This document shows positions 7,216 to 14,824 of a stretch of DNA of 64,000 bases, in pieces. Both the position numbers and the translations under genes were made by a program. The DNA is taken from contig JARKPR010000049.1 of the NCBI GenBank assembly GCA_029975165.1, positions 20,433 to 84,432 on the forward strand, written 5' to 3'. Under the pieces are notes generated by a model. It was not told the DNA's origin. It ran no database searches and worked only from the letters and a program-made list of their open reading frames with translations. Position 1 is the stretch's first letter; each line of letters starts with the position of its first letter. This DNA is from Selenomonadales bacterium. GTDB taxonomy: Bacteria > Bacillota > Negativicutes > Sporomusales > UBA7701.

Positions 7216-8766
7216 TTATGCCGCGATAAGAGCGGCGGAAACGGCGCTCACCTCGCGCAGCCGCCCGTCGTCCTTGAAGCGGATGGCGCCGGCTTTCCGC
7301 ACCGCTTCGGCCAGCACGTCGCGCAATGAGCGGTAAGTATTGGCATGACCGGCCGCTGCCTTGATCATGCCGTACTCGTCGCCGCCGGCGACGAGGAAAT
7401 CGCTGACCGCGACCTGATAGACCGCGTCAGGCAGCAGCGGGCTGCCGTCGGCCAGCGTCGCCGAAACCACCCGGCTGCCGGGCGGCGCGGCGGCGCTATA
7501 CGCGACCCGCAGGCCGGAGAACTGGAGCGTCCCGAACCTCTCGTTGGCGATGCCGTGTTCGAGGGCTGCGCGCACCTGGGCGCCGGTCATCGCGGCGATG
7601 AACAGTTCGTTGTCGAACGGCATGACGGTGTACAGGTCGCCAAGGGTGACGGGGCCGGCCGCCAGCCCGGCCCGCAGGCCGCCGCCGTTGCACAGGGCGA
7701 TGTCGGCCCCGGCGGCGGCGCGCATCGCGTCGGTCGCCCACTGGCCGAGCGGCGAAAGCCGGTAGCGATCATGGGGCAGCGGGTCGGCCGCGCGGCCGAG
7801 GACAAGGCTCTTGACCGGCGCGATGTCGCGCTGGGCGGCGGCGACGATCGCGGCCGTCTGCGGGTCGGGAGCCAGGCCGGGCGGCACGTCGGCCGTCTCG
7901 AACGTCGCGCCGAGAACCTCGCCGCCAGGCGTGACGGCGAGATGGACGGCGGCGACCGCGCGGCCGTTGTAGTGAGCCTGGACGACCGGTACGCCGGCCA
8001 CCTTGCCGGCGACCTTCAGATGGGAGTGGCCGCTGAGGACGGCGGCGATGTCGCCGGCCGCCGCCCGCGCCAGGTCGGCCGCCTCGCCGCTGGGCTCCGC
8101 GCCCGGGTAGCTGGCCAGGTGGCAGAGGGCGACGACGACAGCCGCGCCCTGCGCCTTGAGCTCGGGAAGAAGGGCTTTCAGCGCCGTGGCCGGGTCGGCG
8201 AACCGGAAGTTTGCCACGTTCCGCGGGTTGGTGGTCACGGCCGTGTCGGGGGTGATGAGGCCGACGACGGCGATTTTGAGCCCCTGCCTTTCGATGATGG
8301 CGTACGGTGGAAACAGGGCCGTCCGCCGGCCGGTATCCTTGTCGACGATGTTGGCGGCCAGCAGCGGGAAGGCGGCCTGGGCCATGCGCTCCTTGAGCAC
8401 ATCCAGACCCCAGTCGAATTCGTGGTTGCCGAGAGCCATGGCGTCGAAACCGACGGCGTTCATGAACGCCACCACCGTTTGCCCGCGCAGGAGATTGGAG
8501 TCGGGGCTGCCCTGGAACATGTCGCCGGCGCTGAGCACGAGCGTGCCGGCGGGGTTCTTGGCCCGCTCGGCCTTGAGGTAGGCGGCCAGCGCGGCGGCGC
8601 CGGGGTTCTTGCCGTCGGCGGCCAGGGCGCCGTGGAAGTCGTTGACCGCCAGGATGTCGAGGCGCACCACGCCGGGTTGGGGCGCCGCGGCGGCGCCGGC
8701 CAGCAAGGCGGCCAGCAGCAGGACGAGGACGAGGGCGGCGGCCAGGCGGCGGAAACGGTTGTGCAT
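7216..8766 (-). CDS. Exported 5'-nucleotidase / 2',3'-cyclic-nucleotide phosphodiesterase family protein
   Basis: Start ATG 8766 is chosen because AAGGAGG sits 7 nt upstream; a longer reading to 8850 lacks this. The 516-residue product has a signal peptide (residues 1-28, Arg-rich then LVLVLLLAALLAGAAAA). A metallophosphatase domain follows with VNDFHG, GDMFQGSP, GNHEFDWG and SGHSHLK motifs, then a 5'-nucleotidase C-terminal domain (CNGGGLRAGL, TVMPFDNELF). Such enzymes dephosphorylate extracytoplasmic nucleotides to scavenge nucleosides and phosphate. It follows the two-component genes by 40 nt and is probably co-transcribed with them, but phosphate control is not shown. Confidence 0.88.
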   Translation of the reverse strand: MHNRFRRLAAALVLVLLLAALLAGAAAAPQPGVVRLDILAVNDFHGALAADGKNPGAAALAAYLKAERAKNPAGTLVLSAGDMFQGSPDSNLLRGQTVVAFMNAVGFDAMALGNHEFDWGLDVLKERMAQAAFPLLAANIVDKDTGRRTALFPPYAIIERQGLKIAVVGLITPDTAVTTNPRNVANFRFADPATALKALLPELKAQGAAVVVALCHLASYPGAEPSGEAADLARAAAGDIAAVLSGHSHLKVAGKVAGVPVVQAHYNGRAVAAVHLAVTPGGEVLGATFETADVPPGLAPDPQTAAIVAAAQRDIAPVKSLVLGRAADPLPHDRYRLSPLGQWATDAMRAAAGADIALCNGGGLRAGLAAGPVTLGDLYTVMPFDNELFIAAMTGAQVRAALEHGIANERFGTLQFSGLRVAYSAAAPPGSRVVSATLADGSPLLPDAVYQVAVSDFLVAGGDEYGMIKAAAGHANTYRSLRDVLAEAVRKAGAIRFKDDGRLREVSAVSAALIAA

Positions 8767-8806
8767 ACAGCGTTGCCTCCTTAAGGTTTCATTAAACCGG
8801 CGGCTG

Positions 8807-10348
8807 TTATACGGCCGGGAAGTAAATCGTGAACGTGCTCCCCTTGCCAAGCTCGCTGGCTACCTCGACGCGTCCGCCGTGGCGGGCGACGATCTCGCGG
8901 GCGATGGCCAGGCCGAGGCCGGTGCCGGCGGCGCTCCGGCCGTGGGACTTGTCGGCCTTGTAGAACCGCTCCCAGATGAACGGCAAATCCTCGCGGGCGA
9001 TGCCGCGGCCGGTGTCGGCCACCTGTAGCCGCACCTCGCCGCCGCAGCGGCCGACGCTGGCCGTTACCCGGCCGCCGGCGGGGGTGAACTTGAGGGCGTT
9101 GTCGAGGAAGATGAGCACCAGTTGGGTGAGGCGGTCGCCGTTGCCGTCGACGGCCGCCTCGCCGTCCGTCGCCAGCGTCAGGGCCACCCCGGCCTGGTCG
9201 GCCCGGGGCTTCAGCAGCGCCGCTACGCTCTCGGCGATCGCCGCCAGGGGGATTCTCTCCATCGGCAGCGCGGCGCCGTCGGCCTGCAGGCGGCTGAGGT
9301 CGAGCAGCTCGTTTATCAGCCCTTCCAGCCTGACCGTCTCGTCGCGCATCAGGCGGTGGTACCGGTCGGCCTCCTGCGGCTCCTGGACGGTGCCGTCGAG
9401 GAGCGCCTCGGTGTAGCCGCGGATGACGGTCAGCGGCGTCCGCAGCTCGTGGGAGATATTGGCCACGAAGTCGCGGCGCAGCTTCTCCATCCTGGCCGTG
9501 CCGGCGACGAAGCGGCCCAGCTCCTGGGCCAGCGCATTGAGCGAGCCGCCGAGCTCGCCCACCTCGTCGCCGCCGTCGGCCTTCACCCTGATGGCGTAAT
9601 CGCCGCGGGCCATGGCCGCCGCCGCTTCCTGCATGTCGCGGAGCGGGCGGGTTATGCCGGTGGCCAGCCGGCGCACGAGGAAGAAGGTCAGCAGCAGGGC
9701 GGCGAGACCGAGGCCGCCGATGTAGAAGTAAATGCGCCGCAGGAATTCGTCCACGCCGCGGACGGGGGAATTGAGGAGGACGGCGCCGTTCACCGTTCCG
9801 TCGGCCTTATACAGCGGCACGCCGACGATCAGCATGTTCTCGTCGTATACGGGATGATAAAAGCTTCTCGCCAGCACCTGGCCGGCGAACACCGGCTCCA
9901 GGCGGTCGGCCAGCGCCCTCGCCAGCACGCCGCCCTGGCCCATGCCGTGGCGACCCTGGCCCATGCCATGGCCTCCCGGGCCCATGTCGTGACCGCCCGG
10001 CCCCATGCCGCGGCGGCCCTGGCCCATGCCCGGGGCGCGCCCGTCGCCGCGGGGCGGCGTCGAGACGGCGACCACCCGCCGCGAGGCGTCGACAACCCAC
10101 ACGCGGGCGTCGAGGAAAGCGTCGACGCTGTCGATGAGCCTGACGAACCCGTCCTGGTCGAGGCGGCCCTCGTTGTAGCTTTCCACCAGGCGGCCGAGCT
10201 CGTAGCCCTTGCTGACCAGCTCCTTTTGCTTGTTGGCGAGGAAGTACTCCCGCAACAGGAGGGAGATGCCGACCGACACGCCGGCCAGCACGAGGACGAC
10301 GACCATTATGTAGCTGTACAGCAGCCGGCGCTGCAGCGAAAGCCTCAT
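8807..10348 (-). CDS. Sensor histidine kinase with extracytoplasmic Met/His heptad repeat
   Basis: ATG 10348 overlaps the response-regulator stop by 4 nt (ATGA), which fixes the start; the frame open upstream to 10549 is spurious. The 513-residue protein has TM1 (about 12-32), an extracytoplasmic sensor loop, TM2 (207-225), a HAMP domain, a HisKA domain with phospho-acceptor His300 (VANISHELRTPL) and a HATPase domain (DNALKF, DTGRGI, GTGLGLAI). The loop holds five tandem seven-residue units rich in Gly, Met and His (residues about 104-140), unlike usual PhoR-type sensors and suggestive of metal binding. The stimulus is unknown. Confidence 0.92.
   Translation of the reverse strand: MRLSLQRRLLYSYIMVVVLVLAGVSVGISLLLREYFLANKQKELVSKGYELGRLVESYNEGRLDQDGFVRLIDSVDAFLDARVWVVDASRRVVAVSTPPRGDGRAPGMGQGRRGMGPGGHDMGPGGHGMGQGRHGMGQGGVLARALADRLEPVFAGQVLARSFYHPVYDENMLIVGVPLYKADGTVNGAVLLNSPVRGVDEFLRRIYFYIGGLGLAALLLTFFLVRRLATGITRPLRDMQEAAAAMARGDYAIRVKADGGDEVGELGGSLNALAQELGRFVAGTARMEKLRRDFVANISHELRTPLTVIRGYTEALLDGTVQEPQEADRYHRLMRDETVRLEGLINELLDLSRLQADGAALPMERIPLAAIAESVAALLKPRADQAGVALTLATDGEAAVDGNGDRLTQLVLIFLDNALKFTPAGGRVTASVGRCGGEVRLQVADTGRGIAREDLPFIWERFYKADKSHGRSAAGTGLGLAIAREIVARHGGRVEVASELGKGSTFTIYFPAV
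9929..10039 (-). repeat. 21-bp in-frame tandem repeat encoding (G-M-G-x-G-x-H/R) heptads
   Basis: Five approximate 21-bp units in the kinase sensor region encode GMGQGRR, GMGPGGH, DMGPGGH, GMGQGRH and GMGQGG. Copy number could vary by slippage. The Met and His content is what stands out. Confidence 0.8.
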
Positions 10349-11037
10349 GCCTTCACCTCGAACTTGTACCCGACCCCCCAGACGGTTTTGATGTCCCAGG
10401 GAGTGCTGTCCTGGGCGCCGATCTTCTGGCGGATACGCTTGATGTGGGTGTCGACCGTCCGGGTGTCGCCGCAGTATGTATAGCCCCACACCGATTCCAG
10501 CAGTTGCTCGCGGGAAAAGACGCGGCCGGGATGGGCAGCCAGGTGCCACAGCAGCTCCATCTCCTTGGCGGTCAGGGGCTCGGTGCGGCCGAAAGCGGTC
10601 ACCGTGTACTCGCCGCGGTTGATGTCCAACTGAGGGAACCGCAGCGTGTCGCCCGCAGCGGCCTCCGTGCCCGGCGAACGCCGCAGCACCGCCTTGACCC
10701 TCGCCACCACCTCGCGGGGGTTGAAGGGCTTGGCGATGTAGTCGTCGGCCCCGGTGTCGAGACCGAGGATGCGGTCGTCATCGTCGGCGCTGGCGGTGAG
10801 CATGATGATCGGCACGCGGGAAAACTTGCGGATCTGGCGGCAGGCCTCGAAGCCGTCGAGGATGGGCATCATGATGTCGAGGATGACGAGGCTGGGCGCC
10901 AGCTGCTGCACCTTGACGATCGTCTCCGCGCCGTCGGCCGCCTCGGCCACCGCGAAGCCCTCCTTGGCGAAATACAGTTTGAGCAGTTCCCTGATCTGGG
11001 CGTCGTCGTCGGCCACGAGGACCAGCGGTCCGGACAT
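10345..11037 (-). CDS. OmpR/PhoB-family response regulator
   Basis: This 230-residue protein has a receiver domain (acidic pocket Asp10/Asp11, phospho-acceptor Asp54 in LVILDIMMP, conserved Lys in YIAKPF). A winged-helix DNA-binding domain follows (LTAKEMELLWHLA, VFSREQLLESVWGY, RTVDTHIKRIRQKI). Its stop overlaps the kinase start by 4 nt, so the two are a cognate pair. Targets are not evident; the adjacent 5'-nucleotidase is the first candidate. Confidence 0.95.
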   Translation of the reverse strand: MSGPLVLVADDDAQIRELLKLYFAKEGFAVAEAADGAETIVKVQQLAPSLVILDIMMPILDGFEACRQIRKFSRVPIIMLTASADDDDRILGLDTGADDYIAKPFNPREVVARVKAVLRRSPGTEAAAGDTLRFPQLDINRGEYTVTAFGRTEPLTAKEMELLWHLAAHPGRVFSREQLLESVWGYTYCGDTRTVDTHIKRIRQKIGAQDSTPWDIKTVWGVGYKFEVKA

Positions 11038-11050
11038 ATGCGCACCTTCT

Positions 11051-11089
11051 TAAGAAAAAATAAAGGAGGCGGGTTGTTCCGCCTCCTTT
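11051..11089 (-). terminator. Intrinsic terminator of trxA
   Basis: A perfect 11-bp stem (AAAGGAGGCGG with CCGCCTCCTTT) with a 6-nt loop is followed on the minus strand by ATTTTTTC. It separates trxA from the response-regulator gene. Confidence 0.9.
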
Positions 11090-11102
11090 GCCTGCCGTCG
11101 TC

Positions 11103-11426
11103 TCAAACGGCTCCGTCGATAGCCGCCGCGATGTCGCGGCGGGGGCGGAAGCCGACAATGCGGTTGACTTCCGCGCCGTTCTTGAAGAGCACCATGGTCG
11201 GGATGCCCATGACCTTGAATTGGCCGGCCAGCTCCGGCTGCTCGTCGACGTTCACCTTGGCGACCGTCGCCTTGCCGTCATATTCGGCGGCCACCGCCTC
11301 AAGCTCGGGGGCCACCATTTTGCATGGGCCGCACCACGGTGCCCAGAAATCGACCAGCACAGGCTGAGAGGCTTTCAACACCTTGTCGGCAAACTCGGCT
11401 TGATTGGCAATCGTCACTATCGACAT
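11103..11426 (-). CDS. trxA: Thioredoxin
   Basis: This 107-residue single-domain thioredoxin has active site WCGPC (Cys32, Cys35) and the conserved cis-Pro segment GIPTMVLF. Start ATG 11426 has GAAGGAG upstream; the frame that continues to 11810 is an artefact overlapping the next gene. It is a general cytoplasmic disulfide reductant for ribonucleotide reductase, peroxiredoxins and similar partners. It has its own promoter and terminator, so it is monocistronic. Confidence 0.96.
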   Translation of the reverse strand: MSIVTIANQAEFADKVLKASQPVLVDFWAPWCGPCKMVAPELEAVAAEYDGKATVAKVNVDEQPELAGQFKVMGIPTMVLFKNGAEVNRIVGFRPRRDIAAAIDGAV

Positions 11427-11465
11427 AGAAAATTCTCCTTCCTGTGTTCGGGTTCCTGCTGTTTC

Positions 11466-11482
11466 ACCCCCCCTCGGGGGGG
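11466..11482 (-). other. GC-only hairpin in the trxA 5' untranslated region
   Basis: A run of C's and G's (CCCCCC-CGAG-GGGGGG core) lies just after the predicted transcription start of trxA. On the opposite strand it is followed by T's, but no plus-strand gene needs a terminator here. A 5' mRNA-stabilising stem-loop is the likelier reading. Confidence 0.4.
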
Positions 11483-11492
11483 TCTGTTTTTT

Positions 11493-11521
11493 ATTGTAAA
11501 ATATTCCCCCGCCAAAGTCAA
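11493..11521 (-). promoter_or_regulatory. Sigma-A type promoter of trxA
   Basis: Minus-strand TTGACT (11521-11516) and TACAAT (11498-11493) are spaced by 17 nt, about 67 nt upstream of the start codon. Confidence 0.75.
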
Positions 11522-11542
11522 GATACCTTATCCTGTTCCCCG

Positions 11543-12208
11543 TCAGCCCCGGTCGTCCGGCAGGCGCCCGCCCTCCCGCCGGGCCAGGAAATAGCCGACC
11601 AGCAGCACCAGCGCCAGCCCGAGCGCCGCCGCCGCCGGGGAAATCAGGCCGCGCGGCAGGTATTCGTACAGGCCGGTCACCCCGAAGGCGATGAATATCA
11701 GGGCCGCGCCCCACTTGACGAGCCGCTCGGGGATCCGCCTGCCCATGACCACGCCCACGATTATGCCCAAGCCGTCGGCCACCATCATCCCGGCGGTCGT
11801 CCCCAGCCACACCGGTACGACCGTCTGGTAGCGGGCGGCCAGCGCCAGGGTGGCCAACTGGGTCTTGTCGCCCATCTCGGCGAAGAAAAACGCGATCGCC
11901 ACCGTCCAGAACGGGCTGCGGCGGACGGCGTCGGCCTCGCCCGCTAGCTTGTCGCCGTGCAGCGTCCAGAGGCCGAAAACGATGAACGAGGCGGCGGCGG
12001 CCACCTGGATATACTGGAGCGGCACCACCCTTGTCAGATAGTTACCGGCTTCTACCGCCAGCAGGTGGTTGACGATCGTGGCGGCGAAGACCCCGGCCAG
12101 AACGGTCGGCCACGGGTAACGGACAGCGAACGCCATGGCGAGCAGTTGCGTCTTGTCGCCCATCTCGGCCAGGACCACGAGGAGGAACGAAGCCAGCAAG
12201 GCGGTCAT
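11543..12208 (-). CDS. TMEM165/GDT1 (UPF0016) family membrane transporter
   Basis: This 221-residue protein has about six to seven hydrophobic helices arranged as two homologous halves. Each half carries the family signature EMGDKTQ (Glu15 and Glu111 begin the two copies). Family members export Mn2+ or move Ca2+ at the cytoplasmic membrane. A manganese-sensing yybP-ykoY riboswitch often precedes bacterial members; I looked between this gene and 12357 and did not see one. It lies upstream of trxA but is separated from it by the trxA promoter. Confidence 0.88.
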   Translation of the reverse strand: MTALLASFLLVVLAEMGDKTQLLAMAFAVRYPWPTVLAGVFAATIVNHLLAVEAGNYLTRVVPLQYIQVAAAASFIVFGLWTLHGDKLAGEADAVRRSPFWTVAIAFFFAEMGDKTQLATLALAARYQTVVPVWLGTTAGMMVADGLGIIVGVVMGRRIPERLVKWGAALIFIAFGVTGLYEYLPRGLISPAAAALGLALVLLVGYFLARREGGRLPDDRG

Positions 12209-12295
12209 GCAATCCCCCCATTTTATCGGCTGTCTGTAGTATGGCCGATAAGCGTCCGCCCGAAACCGGCGGCCGGCGTCCGTGACAGGCGGGCT

Positions 12296-12324
12296 TTGAC
12301 AGCCGGGCGGCGTTTTGTTATCAT
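12296..12324 (+). promoter_or_regulatory. Sigma-A type promoter of the nitroreductase gene
   Basis: TTGACA (12296-12301) and TATCAT (12319-12324) are separated by 17 nt, about 34 nt upstream of the start codon. Confidence 0.7.
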
Positions 12325-12357
12325 ACTAGTAACAATTTCCGCCTGGAGGGGATGCAC

Positions 12358-12921
12358 TTGAACCTGATGGACGCCATCGAAAACCGTCGCTCGGTGAGAA
12401 CCTATACGGACAAGAAAGTGGACCGCGCCGCGCTCGAAAAACTGTTCGCCGCCGCGGTCATGGCCCCCAGCGCCTCGAACTCCCAGCCCTGGGCCTTTGC
12501 AGTCATCCAGGACGCCGCGCTGCTCAAGGAATACTCCGACCGCGCCAAAAGCCACCTGCTCGCCGGCATCGGCCCGGACTCGCCGCTGGCCAAATACCGG
12601 GCCATGCTGGCCAATCCCGGCTTCAACATCTTCTACAACGCCGGCACGCTGGTAATCGTCTATGCCAAGCCCGGAGGGCCGGAAAGCCGCGGCGACTGCT
12701 GCCTGGCCGCCCAGAACCTGATGCTCGCCGCCCACGGCCACGGCCTCGGCACCTGCTGGATCGGCTTCGCCCGCCCGTTCCTCGACCTGCCGGAGACGAA
12801 AAGCGCGCTGGGTGTCCCGGCGGAATACGCCGTCGTCGCCCCCATCATCGTCGGCTACCCGCAGGGCCGGATACCGCAGCTTACGCGGGACGAACCGCAA
12901 ATCCTGTTTTGGAAAGGGTGA
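12358..12921 (+). CDS. Nitroreductase-family flavoprotein
   Basis: The protein of about 187 residues opens MDAIENRRSVRTYTDK and has SNSQPWAF and a C-terminal AAHGHGLGTCWIGF segment, the pattern of FMN-dependent NAD(P)H nitroreductases. Substrate is not predictable; reduction of nitro compounds, quinones or flavins is usual. The TTG at 12358 is preferred because GGAGGGG lies about 7 nt upstream; ATG 12352 touches that site, and ATG 12367 is a further option. It is one of the few plus-strand genes, with its own promoter and a terminator shared with the opposing gene. Confidence 0.88.
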   Translation: MNLMDAIENRRSVRTYTDKKVDRAALEKLFAAAVMAPSASNSQPWAFAVIQDAALLKEYSDRAKSHLLAGIGPDSPLAKYRAMLANPGFNIFYNAGTLVIVYAKPGGPESRGDCCLAAQNLMLAAHGHGLGTCWIGFARPFLDLPETKSALGVPAEYAVVAPIIVGYPQGRIPQLTRDEPQILFWKG

Positions 12922-12924
12922 GCG

Positions 12925-12952
12925 AAAACGGCCGCAACCGCGGCCGTTTTTT
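12925..12952. terminator. Bidirectional intrinsic terminator
   Basis: ACGGCCGC and GCGGCCGT form an 8-bp stem (extended by A-T pairs) around an AACC loop, followed by TTTTTT on the plus strand and TTTT on the minus strand. It lies between the convergent nitroreductase gene and the hypothetical gene that begins at 13407. Confidence 0.85.
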
Positions 12953-13407
12953 CATAGACGCACAAATTTGATATTGCTGACGTTCGCCAGTATGAACCCT
13001 TTATACACCGCATAATAATCCTCCGGCGTGCAGCCCGCGGGCAGGCCGGGACCGTCGGCGAAGCCGGCCCACAGGTCGACCCAGAAGGCGGGCGTCGGCC
13101 GGAAGAGATAGGTGTCGGTGACGAGGTGCAGGTCGTGGGCGAAGCGCAGGCCGGAATAGGCGGCGATCCGCGCGGTCACGGCGTTGCCGGGCGCGCCCGC
13201 CGGCTCGTCGGCGATGTCGTAGTCCACCCGCTTCTTCAGCGAGGCATACGGCCGGTGGCCGTTGTCCAGCTTGATATCCCAGGCCCGCTCCACCAGGCCG
13301 GCGTCGCTCAGGCGCCGGATATCGGCACGGCGGCCGACGACGAATACCTCCTCGTCGTCGATCACCACCATGGCCACCGCCAGTTCGTCGGTCTTTATCA
13401 TCGTCAT
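12952..13407 (-). CDS. Hypothetical protein (151 aa)
   Basis: I do not recognise this protein. It is soluble in character with no signal peptide or membrane helix. It starts MTMIKTDELAVAMVVIDDEEVFVVGRRADI, has a mixed alpha/beta-like composition and two Trp residues in FWVDLWAGF, and ends in FILANVSNIKFVRL. ATG 13407 has AAAGGTGG about 10 nt upstream. Codon use matches its neighbours, so it looks native. It stands alone between a terminator shared with the nitroreductase gene and the RNase P RNA gene. Confidence 0.75.
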   Translation of the reverse strand: MTMIKTDELAVAMVVIDDEEVFVVGRRADIRRLSDAGLVERAWDIKLDNGHRPYASLKKRVDYDIADEPAGAPGNAVTARIAAYSGLRFAHDLHLVTDTYLFRPTPAFWVDLWAGFADGPGLPAGCTPEDYYAVYKGFILANVSNIKFVRL

Positions 13408-13485
13408 CCGTTTATGCCACCTTTGAAATAATTAACGAGATATTATCTTTCGTTATTGTGCCGCAAAGTCCCTGTCGAAAAACAC

Positions 13486-13517
13486 AAAAAACCCGCCGCG
13501 AAATCGCAGCGGGTTTT
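13486..13517 (-). terminator. Intrinsic terminator of rnpB
   Basis: On the minus strand AAAACCCGC and GCGGGTTTT are joined through an inner CGC/GCG helix and an ATTT loop, followed by a T tract at 13491-13486. It lies directly after the RNase P RNA. Confidence 0.85.
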
Positions 13518-13525
13518 GCCGACCA

Positions 13526-13888
13526 GGTCCGGTGAGCAGTCGATAAGCCGAGTTCTGTCCCGCTTGCGCGGTGATGATCATTTATCTCGGCCGGCAGTTG
13601 CCTGCCGGCTCTAGCGACACTACCCGGAAGGATCAGCGGGCAACTTCATCTCTTCCCTATTCGGTCTTGCTCCAGGTGGGGTTTACCTAGCCAGCCAGTC
13701 GCCTGGCTGCTGGTGCGCTCTTACCGCACCGTTCCATCCTTACCCGGCGTCGCCGGGCGGTCTACATTTCTGCGGCACTGTCCCTGAGGTCGCCCTCGCT
13801 GGCCGTTAACCAGCACCCTGCCCTATGGAGCTCGGACTTTCCTCGCAGGCCTTGCGGCCTGCGCGATCATCTTTCATACTCACGGACC
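13526..13888 (-). ncRNA. rnpB: RNase P RNA (bacterial type A-like)
   Basis: On the minus strand the 5' half has the universal core GAGGAAAGTCCGAGCTCC and the 3' half ends ACAGAACTCGGCTTAT. The terminal helix P1 is formed by GGTCCGTGAG at the 5' end and CTCACCGGACC at the 3' end, which sets the ends to within a few bases. The length of about 363 nt is normal. It is the catalytic RNA that removes the 5' leader of pre-tRNAs with protein RnpA. It has its own promoter and terminator. Type A is preferred over type B from the general layout but was not tested by folding. Confidence 0.95.
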
Positions 13889-13909
13889 TGTTCAATTGTC
13901 TGGACTAAT

Positions 13910-13938
13910 AATATACCACACCGCAGACCGGCCGTCAA
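13910..13938 (-). promoter_or_regulatory. Sigma-A type promoter of rnpB
   Basis: Minus-strand TTGACG (13938-13933) and TATATT (13915-13910) are separated by 17 nt. Transcription would begin about 15 nt before the mature RNA. Confidence 0.8.
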
Positions 13939-14609
13939 GACTTCGGTCCGGCGGTATTTTCCGCCATTTTGGCGCGCAGGGAGGCCACCATGGCGGGGAT
14001 ATCGGCCGCGCCGACGATTTCCGACACCAGGGCGATCATCCTCGCCCCCCGCCGGCTCACCTCGCCGATGTTGTCCCCTTTAACGCCGCCGATGGCGACG
14101 AACGGCAGGCCGATATGCCCGGCCGCATACTCCACGAGGACGAGGCCGACAGGCGCGGCGGCGTCCTTTTTCGTGCCGGTCGCAAACACGGGGCCGACGC
14201 CGATATAGTCGATCACCCCGGCCAGCTTTTCGGCGGCCCGGGCCTGCTCCGCCGAATGGGTGGAGAAGCCGATGACCATATCCGGGCCGACCAGCTCGCG
14301 CACCTTGGCGGGCGGCAGGTCGTCCTGGCCGATGTGGACGCCATCGGCGCCAACCGCCATCCCCAGGTCGACGTGGTCGTTGACGATGAAGGTCGCCCCC
14401 GCCTCGCGGGTCAGGGCGGCGATGGCCAGGCACTCCTCGTACATCTGGCGGGCGGACTTGTTTTTCTCGCGGTACTGGATGACCTTGAGGCCGGCGGCCA
14501 GCATCTGCCGCACCGATTCTACGCTGCCGCGGCCGCGGGCGAATTCGTCGGCGGTGATGCCGTAAATGCCGCCGGCGAGGAAATTGGCCATACCGGAACG
14601 ATGCTCCAT
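13935..14609 (-). CDS. thiE: Thiamine-phosphate synthase ThiE
   Basis: This 224-residue TIM-barrel enzyme joins 4-amino-5-hydroxymethyl-2-methylpyrimidine diphosphate with thiazole phosphate to make thiamine phosphate. Visible signatures are IQYREKN (pyrophosphate/substrate loop), FIVNDHVDLGMAVGADGVHIGQDD, YIGVGPVFATGTK and FVAIGGVKGDN. Start ATG 14609 follows GGGAGGCGGG; the frame open to 14657 lacks a site. No other thi genes and no TPP riboswitch are seen nearby, so it is a single-gene unit with its own promoter. Confidence 0.95.
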   Translation of the reverse strand: MEHRSGMANFLAGGIYGITADEFARGRGSVESVRQMLAAGLKVIQYREKNKSARQMYEECLAIAALTREAGATFIVNDHVDLGMAVGADGVHIGQDDLPPAKVRELVGPDMVIGFSTHSAEQARAAEKLAGVIDYIGVGPVFATGTKKDAAAPVGLVLVEYAAGHIGLPFVAIGGVKGDNIGEVSRRGARMIALVSEIVGAADIPAMVASLRAKMAENTAGPKS

Positions 14610-14659
14610 TGTTCCCGCCTCCCTCAGTGCCCGTTGGGCGGGCACTTGCAAACACAAAT

Positions 14660-14688
14660 ATTCTACCGCGTATCAGAAAAACCGTCAA
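14660..14688 (-). promoter_or_regulatory. Sigma-A type promoter of thiE
   Basis: Minus-strand TTGACG (14688-14683) and TAGAAT (14665-14660) are separated by 17 nt, about 50 nt before the start codon. Confidence 0.7.
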
Positions 14689-14700
14689 CCTTATACGCAG

Positions 14701-14816
14701 GGGTCTAGGAAGCTCCAGATACAAGGCGCACCGGAGGCTGACACCGGAAGCGTACACGGGACGTACGCTGAGGATGGCAGCCGAGGAGCAACGCAGTAGA
14801 TGGACTTCCTAGGCCC
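14701..14816. repeat. Foldback repeat element, copy A
   Basis: This intergenic element of about 116 bp has inverted ends: GGGTCTAGGAAGCTCCA on the left, and on the right the complement of GGGCCTAGGAAGTCCA. The core contains a second hairpin, GCGTAC/GTACGC. The core is nearly identical to copy B at 57316-57439. It ends 8 nt from the stop of the zinc-ribbon gene at 14825. Confidence 0.85.
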
Positions 14817-14824
14817 CTGCCCCC

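Noticed and set aside
11464..11492. Plus-strand intrinsic terminator before trxA
   Set aside because: The GC hairpin is followed by T's on the plus strand, but no plus-strand gene precedes it and it lies in the trxA leader, so it is listed as a 5' hairpin.
12209..12351. Manganese (yybP-ykoY) riboswitch before the GDT1-family gene
   Set aside because: Such a leader is common for this family, but the conserved aptamer segments were not found in the gap, and most of it is shared with the divergent nitroreductase promoter.
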